Shown: piece after piece, positions 56,187 to 64,000 of the stretch
Position numbering within the stretch: position 1 is the stretch's first letter
How the letters are laid out: the number at the start of each line of letters is the position of its first letter
Source of the DNA: Pleionea sediminis
Lineage (GTDB): Bacteria > Pseudomonadota > Gammaproteobacteria > Enterobacterales > Kangiellaceae
NCBI RefSeq assembly: GCF_007570825.1
Contig: NZ_SUNB01000004.1
Span: 62,001 to 126,000 of the forward strand
Direction of reading: 5' to 3'
DNA: 64,000 bases
Position numbers and translations under genes: made by a program
Notes under the pieces: generated by a model
Databases searched by the model: none
What the model was told of the DNA's origin: nothing
Seen by the model: the letters and a program-made list of their open reading frames with translations, nothing else

Positions 56187-56515
56187 CTCCAATTACGACA
56201 CAGAGGTTGAAGGCTATTATTGCTGCTCGCTTATATTTAGGTGATGCAGTGGAGCAAAGTGAGATTGAAAGGCTTTTGAACGAAGAGGAGCTAGGTCATT
56301 TCAACATGGTGTTGGCCAACAATGAATTAACTCAATCTCTACGAACTATGAGTATGAAATCAATTTTAGACCTTGTGTCAACAAGCAGTAACAATACGAA
56401 TTTATCTAATGAAAAAGTAACATCTAATATTTATGAATTATCGGATGTTAAAAGCTCAGACAGTCAGCTAGCTTCAAACACGCTAGAACTCATTAGTCAA
56501 ATACGAGCAAGGTAA
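56183..56515 (+). CDS. Unknown 110-residue protein in the fliG position
   Basis: 110 residues from the ATG at 56183, which overlaps the fliF stop (ATGA) and has GAGAG just upstream; the frame is open to 56165. It lies exactly where fliG sits in the fliE-F-G-H-I-J order. The N-terminal half is helical (TTQRLKAIIAARLYLGDAVE, SEIERLLNEEELGHFNMVL) and the rest is Ser/Thr-rich and probably disordered. No EHPQ or charged-helix motif of FliG is seen, and it is about a third of its length. It could be a FliG remnant or a new adaptor between the MS ring and the FliMN-like platform. Confidence 0.7.
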   Translation: MTPITTQRLKAIIAARLYLGDAVEQSEIERLLNEEELGHFNMVLANNELTQSLRTMSMKSILDLVSTSSNNTNLSNEKVTSNIYELSDVKSSDSQLASNTLELISQIRAR

Positions 56516-56525
56516 GGCTTAGCAT

Positions 56526-57185
56526 ATGTCATCTAATGGTAAACGCATTCTAGATATACCTGGTATGTCAAATGAAGTTTCTATTTCTGAAAAGGAAGCG
56601 GTAACTTCAGCGCCAGTGAGAAGTGAACTTGAACTTTTAAAAGAGAAGTTTGAGTCGGAACTGGCGTTAGCTAAGAAAAAGGCATTTGATGAGGGCTATT
56701 CTTCAGGAATAGAAGAAGGTAAGAAGCTCGGTGTTGAAGAGTTTCTAGCGAATAATGAATTAGAAGAATCAAATGTTATAAGCAGTTATCAAGAAAAATC
56801 GTCTGCTTTGACTGAGGCAATCAGTCAACTCACCGAATATTCATCATCGTTAAAAACTACTATTGAAACTATCAGCCAGTCATCGGATGAACGGGCTATC
56901 GCCATCGTTAGTCGTATTATTAAAGATTTGTATCTTGAAAAAGTCTACTCAGAAGAAGCTTTAAAAACTATGGTTGAAGGTGTTGGTAAAGATTTTGGTT
57001 TAGAAGGTTCAAGTGTCGTTTTATGCGGGAAAGGCGTGATAGAAAAGGTTGACGATACATCAAAGCTCTTTCAATTAGACTCTCGATTAGGCGAATTTGA
57101 TATTGAAATTAAGACCGAACACCAGAGCTTTTTAATTAATTATGAAAAGTATCTCAAAGAGTTAGTTCGGATTTTAGGCGGTTAA
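56526..57185 (+). CDS. fliH: Flagellar-type ATPase regulator FliH
   Basis: 219 residues. A long helical region with GxxxG-type spacing (FDEGYSSGIEEGKKLG) and coiled coil, followed by the α/β C-terminal domain (IVSRIIKDLYLEKVYSEEAL). FliH holds FliI and links it to FliN. Eleven bp after the unknown gene; stop overlaps the fliI start by one base. Confidence 0.9.
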   Translation: MSSNGKRILDIPGMSNEVSISEKEAVTSAPVRSELELLKEKFESELALAKKKAFDEGYSSGIEEGKKLGVEEFLANNELEESNVISSYQEKSSALTEAISQLTEYSSSLKTTIETISQSSDERAIAIVSRIIKDLYLEKVYSEEALKTMVEGVGKDFGLEGSSVVLCGKGVIEKVDDTSKLFQLDSRLGEFDIEIKTEHQSFLINYEKYLKELVRILGG

Positions 57186-58465
57186 TGATCATGACTAATC
57201 TTGACGCTAAATTATCAAACTTACAATTGGTCCGGGAAATTGGTCGAGTTGAGCGATTCGTGGGCACTATTATTGAAGTTTCTGGTCTTTTCGCTAGCGT
57301 CGGGGATTTTTGTTCCATTTTAACTAAAAGTGGCCAGCAAATTAATGCTGAAGTGGTAGCGTTTAGAGACAATAAATTGCAACTGATGCCCTATAGTAGA
57401 GTAACTGGAATTTCCTTTGGTGATGAGGTTATAAAACATCTGACTCGAGCTGATATACCTGTTTCTGATGGTTTATTAGGCCGAGTTGTTGATCCGTTTA
57501 TGACGCCTTTGGATAATATTGGCAAAATAGAAGCCGATGACAGAGTACCACTATTTCCAGAAGCCAGTAATCCACTCAACAAGAGTCGAGTTACAAAGCA
57601 GTTGCGGACCTCGGTGACCTTACTTGATAGTGCTTTGCCCATCGGTGAAGGACAGCGTGTAGGTATTTTTGCAGGTAGCGGTGTTGGAAAAAGTACGCTG
57701 TTTAAAGTTTTAGCGCAAAAAATGGAAGCGGATATACGTATTGTTGTCATGATTGGCGAGCGAGGAAGAGAAGTCGCCGAACTCGTAGAGGATTTCAAAA
57801 AATCTGGCGCGATGGATTCTACTATCATTATTGCCGCAAGTGCGGACCAACCCGCCTTAACGCGTTCTCATGCTCTGTTCGCTGCGACTTCAATTGCAGA
57901 GTATTTTGCGGCAAAAGATAAAAAAGTTCTTTTACTTGCTGATTCGATCACACGTCATGCATTGGCACAACGTGAAGTGGGATTAGCTGTTGGTGAACCA
58001 CCTGCACTCCGTGGCTTTCCCCCTTCTGTTTTTGCACAGCTTCCATCGCTTGTAGAACGAGCTGGTAATTTCGAAAAGGGCAGCATTACCGCTATCTACA
58101 CTGTTTTAGTAGAGGGCGACGATTTAGAAGAACCGGTTTCAGATAATATGCGTGCAATTTTGGATGGCCATATTGTTTTATCAAGAAAACTATCTGATAA
58201 AGGTATTTATCCGTCAATTGATATTTTGAAAAGTCGTAGTCGAACTATGGAAAATATGTTCGATAAATTGCAGTCTGGTCAGGCCGAAAAGGTACGTACC
58301 ATCGTTTCGAATTATGAATCCGTTAAGGATTATATTGAAATTAGTGGTTATAAAACCGGTGTTGATGAAAGCTTAGATAGAAAAGTAAAGGATTATAATA
58401 GTTACATCGAGTGGATGACGAAAAACGACGGGTTTTATGAAGGCAACGTAGAGGTGTTGCGATGA
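57185..58465 (+). CDS. fliI: Flagellar-type export ATPase FliI
   Basis: 426 residues, standard. GIFAGSGVGKSTLFKVLAQ (Walker A) and VVMIGERGREVAELVEDF, then ADSITRHALAQREVGLAVGE and RGFPPSVFAQLPSLVERAG are FliI landmarks. It unfolds substrates at the export gate. The catalytic set is intact, so the system should be able to export. Confidence 0.97.
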   Translation: MIMTNLDAKLSNLQLVREIGRVERFVGTIIEVSGLFASVGDFCSILTKSGQQINAEVVAFRDNKLQLMPYSRVTGISFGDEVIKHLTRADIPVSDGLLGRVVDPFMTPLDNIGKIEADDRVPLFPEASNPLNKSRVTKQLRTSVTLLDSALPIGEGQRVGIFAGSGVGKSTLFKVLAQKMEADIRIVVMIGERGREVAELVEDFKKSGAMDSTIIIAASADQPALTRSHALFAATSIAEYFAAKDKKVLLLADSITRHALAQREVGLAVGEPPALRGFPPSVFAQLPSLVERAGNFEKGSITAIYTVLVEGDDLEEPVSDNMRAILDGHIVLSRKLSDKGIYPSIDILKSRSRTMENMFDKLQSGQAEKVRTIVSNYESVKDYIEISGYKTGVDESLDRKVKDYNSYIEWMTKNDGFYEGNVEVLR

Positions 58466-58917
58466 GCAAGCTTCAAGAGTTCTTAGAACAGAGTCGAGTT
58501 GCTAAAAGTGCTCTTCAATCATTTGACCTTGAAGAGAAACGACTTATGTCACGGCTTTCTGAATTAGAACAGAAATATCAAGAAACCCTGAAGCGACAAG
58601 AAAACTCAATGAAAAAGCTAGACGAATTATCTCAATCGATACTTGATGCTGACAGGCAACGCAGTGCATCAGAGATGCAAGCGCTGCAGCTATTATATTC
58701 CGATCAATTAACCCACTATCACGACTTAAAACATCAAGTTGGCGAGCTAAACAATCATATTGAAGCTACGAAAACAAATTATGTATCCAACCGAAAAAAA
58801 ATTGATACTTACTTTGATAAGAAGCGAATCACAGATCGTAAAATTACGCTGCTTCGTGATGAGAAATTTCAGTTAGATAACAGTGCAGCTTTTAATAAAG
58901 GTAATGCCAATGTCTGA
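58462..58917 (+). CDS. fliJ: FliJ-like coiled-coil stalk
   Basis: 151 residues, almost wholly coiled coil (LEEKRLMSRLSELEQKYQET, DLKHQVGELNNHIEATK), the shape of FliJ. It links FliI to FlhA. Overlaps fliI by 4 bp (ATGA). Sequence of FliJ is poorly conserved; position and shape make the call. Confidence 0.88.
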   Translation: MSKLQEFLEQSRVAKSALQSFDLEEKRLMSRLSELEQKYQETLKRQENSMKKLDELSQSILDADRQRSASEMQALQLLYSDQLTHYHDLKHQVGELNNHIEATKTNYVSNRKKIDTYFDKKRITDRKITLLRDEKFQLDNSAAFNKGNANV

Positions 58918-59800
58918 TTTATTATTGTTGCTTCAATCCGGAGCGAGCCAATCAAATACACTGCTAAAGAATGATTTTTCAAATAATGAACAATCGTCGT
59001 TTGATTTTTCGAAACTATTTAGTAGTGATTCAAGTGACCTTCAGTCTAACTTTGATCGTGCAAAGCAAGAAGCTGTTGACAGAGAGAAACAGGATGTGGT
59101 CACGACAGAGTTGTTTTTGAATGGTCGCAATACGGTTCAAGAAAGTAAAGATAATACTCTAGAGGAAGATATTCAATTTATAGAACAAGTTCGAACTGCT
59201 AAAAAGCTAGATCTTTCAAAAAGCTCATTTGAATCATTTATGAATTCAAACTCTACAGAACGTAGATTTTGTGAGAATGTTGAGGCATCATTATCGCCGA
59301 AAGTATTAACGATACCTGAAGTATATTACGCATCAATTGCTAGCGGTAAGATGGTATTTTCGAGTCAAGATTATGCATTAAACTTAAACGAAAAGAATAC
59401 AAGCATTGTAGAAAATGCGGTGAGGTCTGAGCTTGTAAAGGGGAATGCATCTTTTGGACTGAAACAGGGGCCTTCCGTCGTAAACCGAGTAATTAAAAGT
59501 GACTTACAGCAGTCTTTAAACAATATTTCTTCTAATGTATATCAATCAAGTACTAACGATGTTTATGCAAAGGATGACGAGCGGCAGCGCTGGGTTCAAA
59601 ATAACAGTACGCATTACAATATCGATGAGTATCAACGCAGAAACTTAATGATTTTAGAAAATAATCAGCAACTCAAGCTTTACTATAGAGATTATGGCTT
59701 TAAAGGCGATTTAAACCAATTAAAGTCAGATCTAACAAATTATTTTTTTAAACAGTCTCCCATTATGTCCATTAAAGTCAATGGCCAAGATATTTTGTAG
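58910..59800 (+). CDS. FliK-position protein (possible length-control protein)
   Basis: 296 residues from the ATG at 58910, 8 bases after AAAGG and overlapping fliJ by 8 bp. The first 230 residues are Ser/Asn/Gln-rich and low in structure, as in FliK; the last 60 (NNQQLKLYYRDYGFKGDLNQ) are a compact β/α segment. No clear FliK C-terminal motif (LxLxPxxLG) is seen. The fliJ-X-flgD position is the fliK slot. If it is FliK, it would set hook or needle length and trigger FlhB. Confidence 0.6.
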   Translation: MSDLLLLLQSGASQSNTLLKNDFSNNEQSSFDFSKLFSSDSSDLQSNFDRAKQEAVDREKQDVVTTELFLNGRNTVQESKDNTLEEDIQFIEQVRTAKKLDLSKSSFESFMNSNSTERRFCENVEASLSPKVLTIPEVYYASIASGKMVFSSQDYALNLNEKNTSIVENAVRSELVKGNASFGLKQGPSVVNRVIKSDLQQSLNNISSNVYQSSTNDVYAKDDERQRWVQNNSTHYNIDEYQRRNLMILENNQQLKLYYRDYGFKGDLNQLKSDLTNYFFKQSPIMSIKVNGQDIL

Positions 59801-59808
59801 GTGAAATT

Positions 59809-60228
59809 ATGGAAATCGAAGCAATAGGTCGCCCCAATTCTACGACTGGGAATCAACAACAAACATCCTCTATTTCACAAGAAGAATTTATCGAGCTCTT
59901 CTTGGCACAATTGTCTTTCCAGGATCCTTTAGAGCCAATGGATAACAGTGAATTCTTAGCCCAGTTAGCTCAGTTTTCCAGTATTGCACAAATGGCAGAA
60001 AATGGAGAAGTACTTGAGAGCATCGCATATATTAATAATGCATCTCAAGGTGCGTCGTTGTTAGACAAAACCGTCGAAGTTCAAACGCCGTCGGGTTTAT
60101 TATCAATGCAAGTTACAGCTGTGAACTTTACTCAAAGCGGCCTTCGAGTTGAAGGAACAACGTTAAGTGATGGCAGTATTGTTCGAGATATCAAGTTTTC
60201 ACAGATCGTGAAGATAAATAATAACTAG
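59809..60228 (+). CDS. flgD: Hook-cap protein FlgD, short form
   Basis: 139 residues, against about 220 usual. The N-terminal half is textbook FlgD (EEFIELFLAQLSFQDPLEPM, NSEFLAQLAQFSSIAQM). A short β-strand part follows, but the FN3/tudor-type C-terminal domain of longer FlgD is mostly missing. It guides hook assembly. Nine bp after the FliK-position gene. Confidence 0.93.
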   Translation: MEIEAIGRPNSTTGNQQQTSSISQEEFIELFLAQLSFQDPLEPMDNSEFLAQLAQFSSIAQMAENGEVLESIAYINNASQGASLLDKTVEVQTPSGLLSMQVTAVNFTQSGLRVEGTTLSDGSIVRDIKFSQIVKINNN

Positions 60229-60236
60229 GAGTGACT

Positions 60237-61415
60237 ATGTTACAATCATTTTTCAATGGCCTCTCTGGCATGATTACTTTTTCTCACGGTCTTGATTCTG
60301 TGAGTAATAATATCGCAAATATGAACACACTGGGTTATCGCGGTTCAGATACTTTCTACAGCGCTCTGAACAGCGGCAATAGCTTTGCCGGTGTTAGAGC
60401 TGGTGGAGACTTTGTCAACACTACGGCAGGTGAAATTAGTGAAACAGGTAATGCAACGGACTTAGCCGTTCAAGGTAATGGATACTTCATTTTACGTAAC
60501 GAAGGCGAAGTGTTTTTTACTCGAGCGGGTAATTTTAATTTTGACGACGATGGATTTCTAGTTGATCGAGCTACAGGTTATCGAGTGGCGGCTTTGGATG
60601 AGTTTGGCAATCTTACTGATATAAACATCGATGGTATGCGCCAATTAATGCCAGAAGTAACAACGCAAGTTAACTTCAGCGGTGATTTATCACGTGCGAG
60701 TCAGACTGGTGAAGCAACTGTCACCGTATTCAATTCTTTAGGTGAAGAATTAGAGTTAACGTTCGATTTCACTAACAATACTGCGAATACGCCTGGCAGT
60801 TGGTTAGTTTCAATTAAAGATGAGAACGACGTTGAGGTGGGAACGGGTGAAATACGTTTTAATGATGATGGAAGCCCACAAGCATCCTTCAATCAATTCG
60901 ATATTACCATTCCCGGCTTAAATAATGGAACAGCGAATACCCCATTGGATCTAACCTTATATTTTGGTGAAGAAGGGACTTTAGCAGCAACAACTTCACT
61001 TAGTACAACGACCACAACTTCCAGTATTAATGCTAACATCGAAGATGGACGCGGCGTCGAAGGCTTAGTAGCGCTTAGTTTTAATGATAAAGGTGAAATG
61101 AACTTACTTTATTCAAATGGTGATACCGAAACGCCTTACCGAATAGCTCTTGCTACCTTTAATAATGAATCGTCCTTAATATATTCTGAAGGCAGCTTAT
61201 ATAAGGCACCTTCAAATATTGATGTCGAATATGGCCATGCTGATGATGGAGCATTTGGTACAATCGCAGGCGAGAGCCTAGAAAGTTCAAACGTAGATTT
61301 AGTCAGAGAATTTGCTGAGATGATAATCATTCAGCGAGGTTATCAAGCAAGTTCCAGAGCGATGAATATCGCTAATCAATTGGTCGAACAATTGTATGAC
61401 AATACGAGAGGTTAG
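60237..61415 (+). CDS. flgE: Flagellar hook protein FlgE
   Basis: 392 residues from the ATG at 60237 after AGGAG; a GTG at 60231 is too close to the ribosome site. SNNIANMNTLGYRGSDTFY, LAVQGNGYFIL and the end IIIQRGYQASSRAMNIANQL are FlgE landmarks. This is the major hook subunit; its length is typical. It shows that the structure includes a hook-like surface fibre. Confidence 0.95.
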   Translation: MLQSFFNGLSGMITFSHGLDSVSNNIANMNTLGYRGSDTFYSALNSGNSFAGVRAGGDFVNTTAGEISETGNATDLAVQGNGYFILRNEGEVFFTRAGNFNFDDDGFLVDRATGYRVAALDEFGNLTDINIDGMRQLMPEVTTQVNFSGDLSRASQTGEATVTVFNSLGEELELTFDFTNNTANTPGSWLVSIKDENDVEVGTGEIRFNDDGSPQASFNQFDITIPGLNNGTANTPLDLTLYFGEEGTLAATTSLSTTTTTSSINANIEDGRGVEGLVALSFNDKGEMNLLYSNGDTETPYRIALATFNNESSLIYSEGSLYKAPSNIDVEYGHADDGAFGTIAGESLESSNVDLVREFAEMIIIQRGYQASSRAMNIANQLVEQLYDNTRG

Positions 61416-61417
61416 GT

Positions 61418-62140
61418 GTGTCTAAACCTTTCGTAAATTATTTGGCATTCAAAAAGTGCTCTATTGAATCGAGTGCTCTGGATTCAAAGAGTTATTTAAT
61501 TGAATGGGCGGCTAATTGGTTCCGCAAAGATGTATCAGAATATATTAATACTGATTCTCTAAGCTTAACCTCACTAGAAAATATCCAAAGTAACTTGCAC
61601 TTAATTAAGTGTGGCGACTGTGTCGTTGGCAGTATCAACGTAGATCAACTGCTTCATGTGGCTTTGGGTGACGAAGTGGTTTTATCAGAGCCTGACCAAG
61701 ATGAGTTTGTTAAAAGAGTTTTGAGTCAGTTGGTTAGCTCATGTTTTTATGACGGAAACGTGAATGAAAGTATTGAACTATTATCTGTGGATGACTCTAC
61801 TTGCGAATTGCTCAAAGATATTCAAATGACGACTCTATTATTCAATCAAGAGTTTGTATTGGGATTATGGGGTCAACGGTTTAGTTATGAGCATTCGAGT
61901 TTTGTCGAGTCATTAAATAAACTACCAGCTGATATGGGGCTTGATAATTCAAGAACAGTCGCATGTAACATTAAAAATGTGTTTGTTAAAGCATCGAGCC
62001 TGTCAAACTTAAAAAAAGATGACGTAGTTTGGACAAATGCTAAGTTAACTGATCGGTTCGCATTGATGATAGGCGAACACGTTATTGCTGACGGATACCT
62101 TGCTCGTATGGGTGAGAAAAAATCTGTCGTATTAAAGTAG
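61418..62140 (+). CDS. FliM/SctQ-like C-ring protein, reduced
   Basis: 240 residues from GTG. Only the last 70 residues (CNIKNVFVKASSLSNLKKDD, DRFALMIGEHVIADGYLARM) form a clear SPOA (surface presentation of antigens) domain as in FliM/FliN. The N-terminal 165 residues show neither the CheY-binding peptide nor the GG-x-G motif of the FliM middle domain that grips FliG. The overall size is closer to SctQ-type proteins. It lies 2 bp after flgE, where fliL and fliM would be; no fliL is present. Confidence 0.75.
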   Translation: MSKPFVNYLAFKKCSIESSALDSKSYLIEWAANWFRKDVSEYINTDSLSLTSLENIQSNLHLIKCGDCVVGSINVDQLLHVALGDEVVLSEPDQDEFVKRVLSQLVSSCFYDGNVNESIELLSVDDSTCELLKDIQMTTLLFNQEFVLGLWGQRFSYEHSSFVESLNKLPADMGLDNSRTVACNIKNVFVKASSLSNLKKDDVVWTNAKLTDRFALMIGEHVIADGYLARMGEKKSVVLK

Positions 62141-62149
62141 GTGATAAGT

Positions 62150-62452
62150 ATGGATAAAATTGAATTAAAAGAAGTTTCTGAAAACGATTTTGAGAAAAGC
62201 TTGGATAATGCCGCTGATTTAACCGATGAGATTCTTAATGACTTGGAAGTATCAATTGATGTATTAATCGGAGCAAAAAACATTAAAGTCTCAGAGCTCA
62301 AAGACCTCAAAATCGGTAATGTTTTAAAGTTGGATACAAAAGTTAGTGAGCCGGTGAAGTTAGTTTACAACGGAAAAATATTCGCAGTTGGAGAGTTGGT
62401 TACTGATGGCGAACATATTGGTATAAAAATATTACAGAGTGCATCTGAGTAA
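62150..62452 (+). CDS. fliN: C-ring protein FliN
   Basis: 100 residues from ATG 62150, with AGGTGA 5 bases upstream; a GTG at 62141 adds three residues. The SPOA domain is complete (VSIDVLIGAKNIKVSELKDL, GKIFAVGELVTDGEHIGIKI). FliN docks FliH-FliI at the base. Ten bp after the FliM-like gene. Confidence 0.93.
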   Translation: MDKIELKEVSENDFEKSLDNAADLTDEILNDLEVSIDVLIGAKNIKVSELKDLKIGNVLKLDTKVSEPVKLVYNGKIFAVGELVTDGEHIGIKILQSASE

Positions 62453-62456
62453 TCAA

Positions 62457-62795
62457 ATGGAAGAATTAGACCTTCGAGCTACAGAGCCTGCATTTGGGGC
62501 AACTTGGTTTATCGTTGTTGGGCTTTTGCTTGCGATATTTATTTATTTGAAGTTTGCTAATAAAGAGCTTCTTCAGAGATTTATTGCAAATAATAAGAAA
62601 GATGAACGATATGATATGCAAACTGTTAGTCAGCTTCATGATGCAAAGGTGATTAAAGTAACTGTCGAAGGGAAAGAAACCTTTATATATTCAGACTCTA
62701 AAACCTCATTTGAAATGAAGTTTAAAAATGCTGTTAATCAAAAGGAAATTGAGGTTGTAGATAGCGCTACGAATGAGGATAAAGACAATGTCTGA
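62457..62795 (+). CDS. fliO: FliO-like export chaperone
   Basis: 112 residues from ATG 62457. One membrane helix (about 16-33, TWFIVVGLLLAIFIYLKF) and a small cytoplasmic part (HDAKVIKVTVEGKETFIYSD) fit FliO, which helps FliP assemble. Overlaps fliP by 8 bp. Call rests on shape and position between fliN and fliP. Confidence 0.82.
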   Translation: MEELDLRATEPAFGATWFIVVGLLLAIFIYLKFANKELLQRFIANNKKDERYDMQTVSQLHDAKVIKVTVEGKETFIYSDSKTSFEMKFKNAVNQKEIEVVDSATNEDKDNV

Positions 62796-63414
62796 TCCAA
62801 TGCAGATACTTATTCTTGTTACAAGCTTATCGTTTATACCGCTTTTGGTTGTAGCAGCAACAACATTTACTCGGTTCGTTATTGTTTTTTCAATGCTTCG
62901 GTTCGCTCTTGGATTGCAGCAAACGCCTCCGAATTTGGTTATTATCACGCTTTCTGTTTTTCTCAGTATTTTCGTTATGAAAGATCCGTTAAATGAGCTT
63001 TATTCCGAAACGATAACGCCTTACATTGCGAAAGAACTGTCTGCCGAAGATGCTTTTCAAAAGGGTTCTCTTACCTTAACCAAGTTTATGGTCACACAAA
63101 CGAAAGAGGAAGATCTTGCGCTCTTTGTAAAGTTGTCTGATTCGCAAATGCCAAAGACCGTTGAAGAAGTGGAGTTTACTCAAATTATTCCCGCGTTTCT
63201 CTTAAGCGAATTGAGAACAGCATTTAAAATCGGTTTTATGATCTTTTTACCGTTTTTGTTGGTTGATTTAGTTGTTTCGAGTGTTCTTATGTCACTTGGT
63301 ATGATTATGTTACCGCCGGTCACAATCTCATTACCCATTAAAATTATGTTATTTGTATTAATCGATGGATGGAACCTGGTTGTTCAGTCTCTAATTAGTA
63401 GTGTGCGTTTTTAG
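62788..63414 (+). CDS. fliP: Export-gate protein FliP, without signal peptide
   Basis: 208 residues from the ATG at 62788. TTFTRFVIVFSMLRFALGLQ and QTPPNLVIITLSVFLSIFVM are FliP/SctR landmarks, and PAFLLSELRTAFKIGFMIFL the second. Flagellar FliP in enteric bacteria is about 245 residues and starts with a cleaved signal; this one begins at the first core helix, as injectisome SctR does. With FliQ and FliR at the other end of the operon it forms the gate. Confidence 0.96.
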   Translation: MSDPMQILILVTSLSFIPLLVVAATTFTRFVIVFSMLRFALGLQQTPPNLVIITLSVFLSIFVMKDPLNELYSETITPYIAKELSAEDAFQKGSLTLTKFMVTQTKEEDLALFVKLSDSQMPKTVEEVEFTQIIPAFLLSELRTAFKIGFMIFLPFLLVDLVVSSVLMSLGMIMLPPVTISLPIKIMLFVLIDGWNLVVQSLISSVRF

Positions 63415-63417
63415 ATC

Positions 63418-64000
63418 ATGGTAGAGGAACAACTCTGGATTCAGTTCGAAGAAGCACCAACAAATGAAAATATGACTTTGTTGTATCAGTTTTATAAAGA
63501 ATGGGTCGATCAAGAAGCGAAGAATCTATTTTTTGCCCTAGGGTTATCAAATGTTGAACTTGATGATGTTTTACAGATCGCCCGAGTTGCCATAATTGAT
63601 GCCATCAATAAATTCGATATTCATCGCTCAAGTCAATTTAAGATGTATGCGCGAATAAGAATTAAGGGTGAGATTATTAACAAACTCCAAGCTTACTCCG
63701 AAGAACAAGCCATGCTCCGCTCAGTCATCAAGCAATCGAAATCTGAGATGATAAAGGGCAAAGAAAATGACTTATTTAACTCAATCATCAAGGTCGTCAT
63801 TGCCCACACTCAAAATATCTTGTACTACGATTATTTCAATCAAATTAAGCAGGCTAATCCACGTGTGGAGTGGGCAAAAGAGGCGGAGGAACTTCAACTT
63901 GCCTTAGAGCGTGGCTTGAATAAACTGACCAACAATGAGCGATCAGTGATTGAACTCATTTACTTTTACGGCTTAGCCTATAACTCGATTGCTGACAATT
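63418..64000 (+). CDS. Sigma-28-like (FliA-type) sigma factor, cut by the right edge
   Basis: 194 whole codons to the window edge, from an ATG 3 bp after the fliP stop. Region 2 is clear (VELDDVLQIARVAIIDAINK, then FKMYARIRIKGEIINKL), and the end enters region 4 (GLNKLTNNERSVIELIYFYG). Region 3 between them is not recognisable, so the protein is diverged from FliA. It probably directs RNA polymerase to late genes of this system located further right. Being in the export operon ties late expression to assembly. Confidence 0.85.
   Translation, partial: MVEEQLWIQFEEAPTNENMTLLYQFYKEWVDQEAKNLFFALGLSNVELDDVLQIARVAIIDAINKFDIHRSSQFKMYARIRIKGEIINKLQAYSEEQAMLRSVIKQSKSEMIKGKENDLFNSIIKVVIAHTQNILYYDYFNQIKQANPRVEWAKEAEELQLALERGLNKLTNNERSVIELIYFYGLAYNSIADN

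Noticed and set aside
56183-56515. Frameshifted or truncated fliG
   Set aside because: The gene ends 10 bp before fliH, leaving no room for the rest, and no FliG motif appears in any frame. A deep-decay origin cannot be excluded.

Overview
The window looks like a chromosomal segment of a low-GC marine-type Gammaproteobacterium. This is inferred from the gene content: a porin/efflux repertoire, an EndA-type secreted nuclease, a GlyGly-CTERM phosphatase, a Na+/solute symporter, KptA and a GGDEF protein. The taxonomic call is at class level only. I see no tRNA, rRNA, insertion sequence or CRISPR array.

Layout. (1) 1-31,900 is a mosaic of ordinary envelope and housekeeping genes: the end of a β-barrel protein, an RND efflux pair, a DUF3592 protein, a large secreted nuclease with a 9-bp tandem repeat, a lipoprotein, a porin / phosphate-binding-like protein / chemoreceptor trio, a di-heme cytochrome, a sodium symporter, an RhlE-type helicase, a degenerate retropepsin-like protein, a TPR-GGDEF cyclase, KptA, and two divergent secreted metallophosphoesterases that share an accessory β-domain. 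(2) 31,979-42,879 is an accessory island. A tight four-gene minus-strand operon encodes a coiled-coil protein, a MotA-type channel, a MotB/OmpA-type protein and a 1,420-residue SF1 helicase. Nearby on the plus strand are a small unknown protein, a NERD-nuclease/UvrD-like helicase behind a near-consensus CRP site, and a HEIGHH metallopeptidase. The stator-plus-helicase operon resembles the logic of Zorya anti-phage systems but does not match the gene sets I know. (3) 44,133-64,000 is one continuous plus-strand operon of flagellar-type export, rod, ring and hook genes, led by two TPR proteins and ending in a sigma-28-like factor cut by the window edge.

The flagellar-type operon is unusual. Its gene order is a permutation of the old flgBC-fliEFGHIJK-flgDE-fliLMNOPQR-flhBA order. 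The fliG position holds an unrelated-looking 110-residue protein, fliL is absent, FliF stops soon after its second membrane helix, the FliM-like protein lacks most of the FliG-binding middle domain, and FliP lacks a signal peptide. All parts that make a flagellum rotate or switch are missing or cut down, while the export gate, ATPase, rod, P/L rings and hook are kept. This suggests a non-rotary, flagellum-derived secretion or surface structure.

The two strongest candidates for undescribed systems are therefore the MotAB-helicase operon and the FliG-less flagellar-type machine. Both assignments of function are inference from gene content and order.
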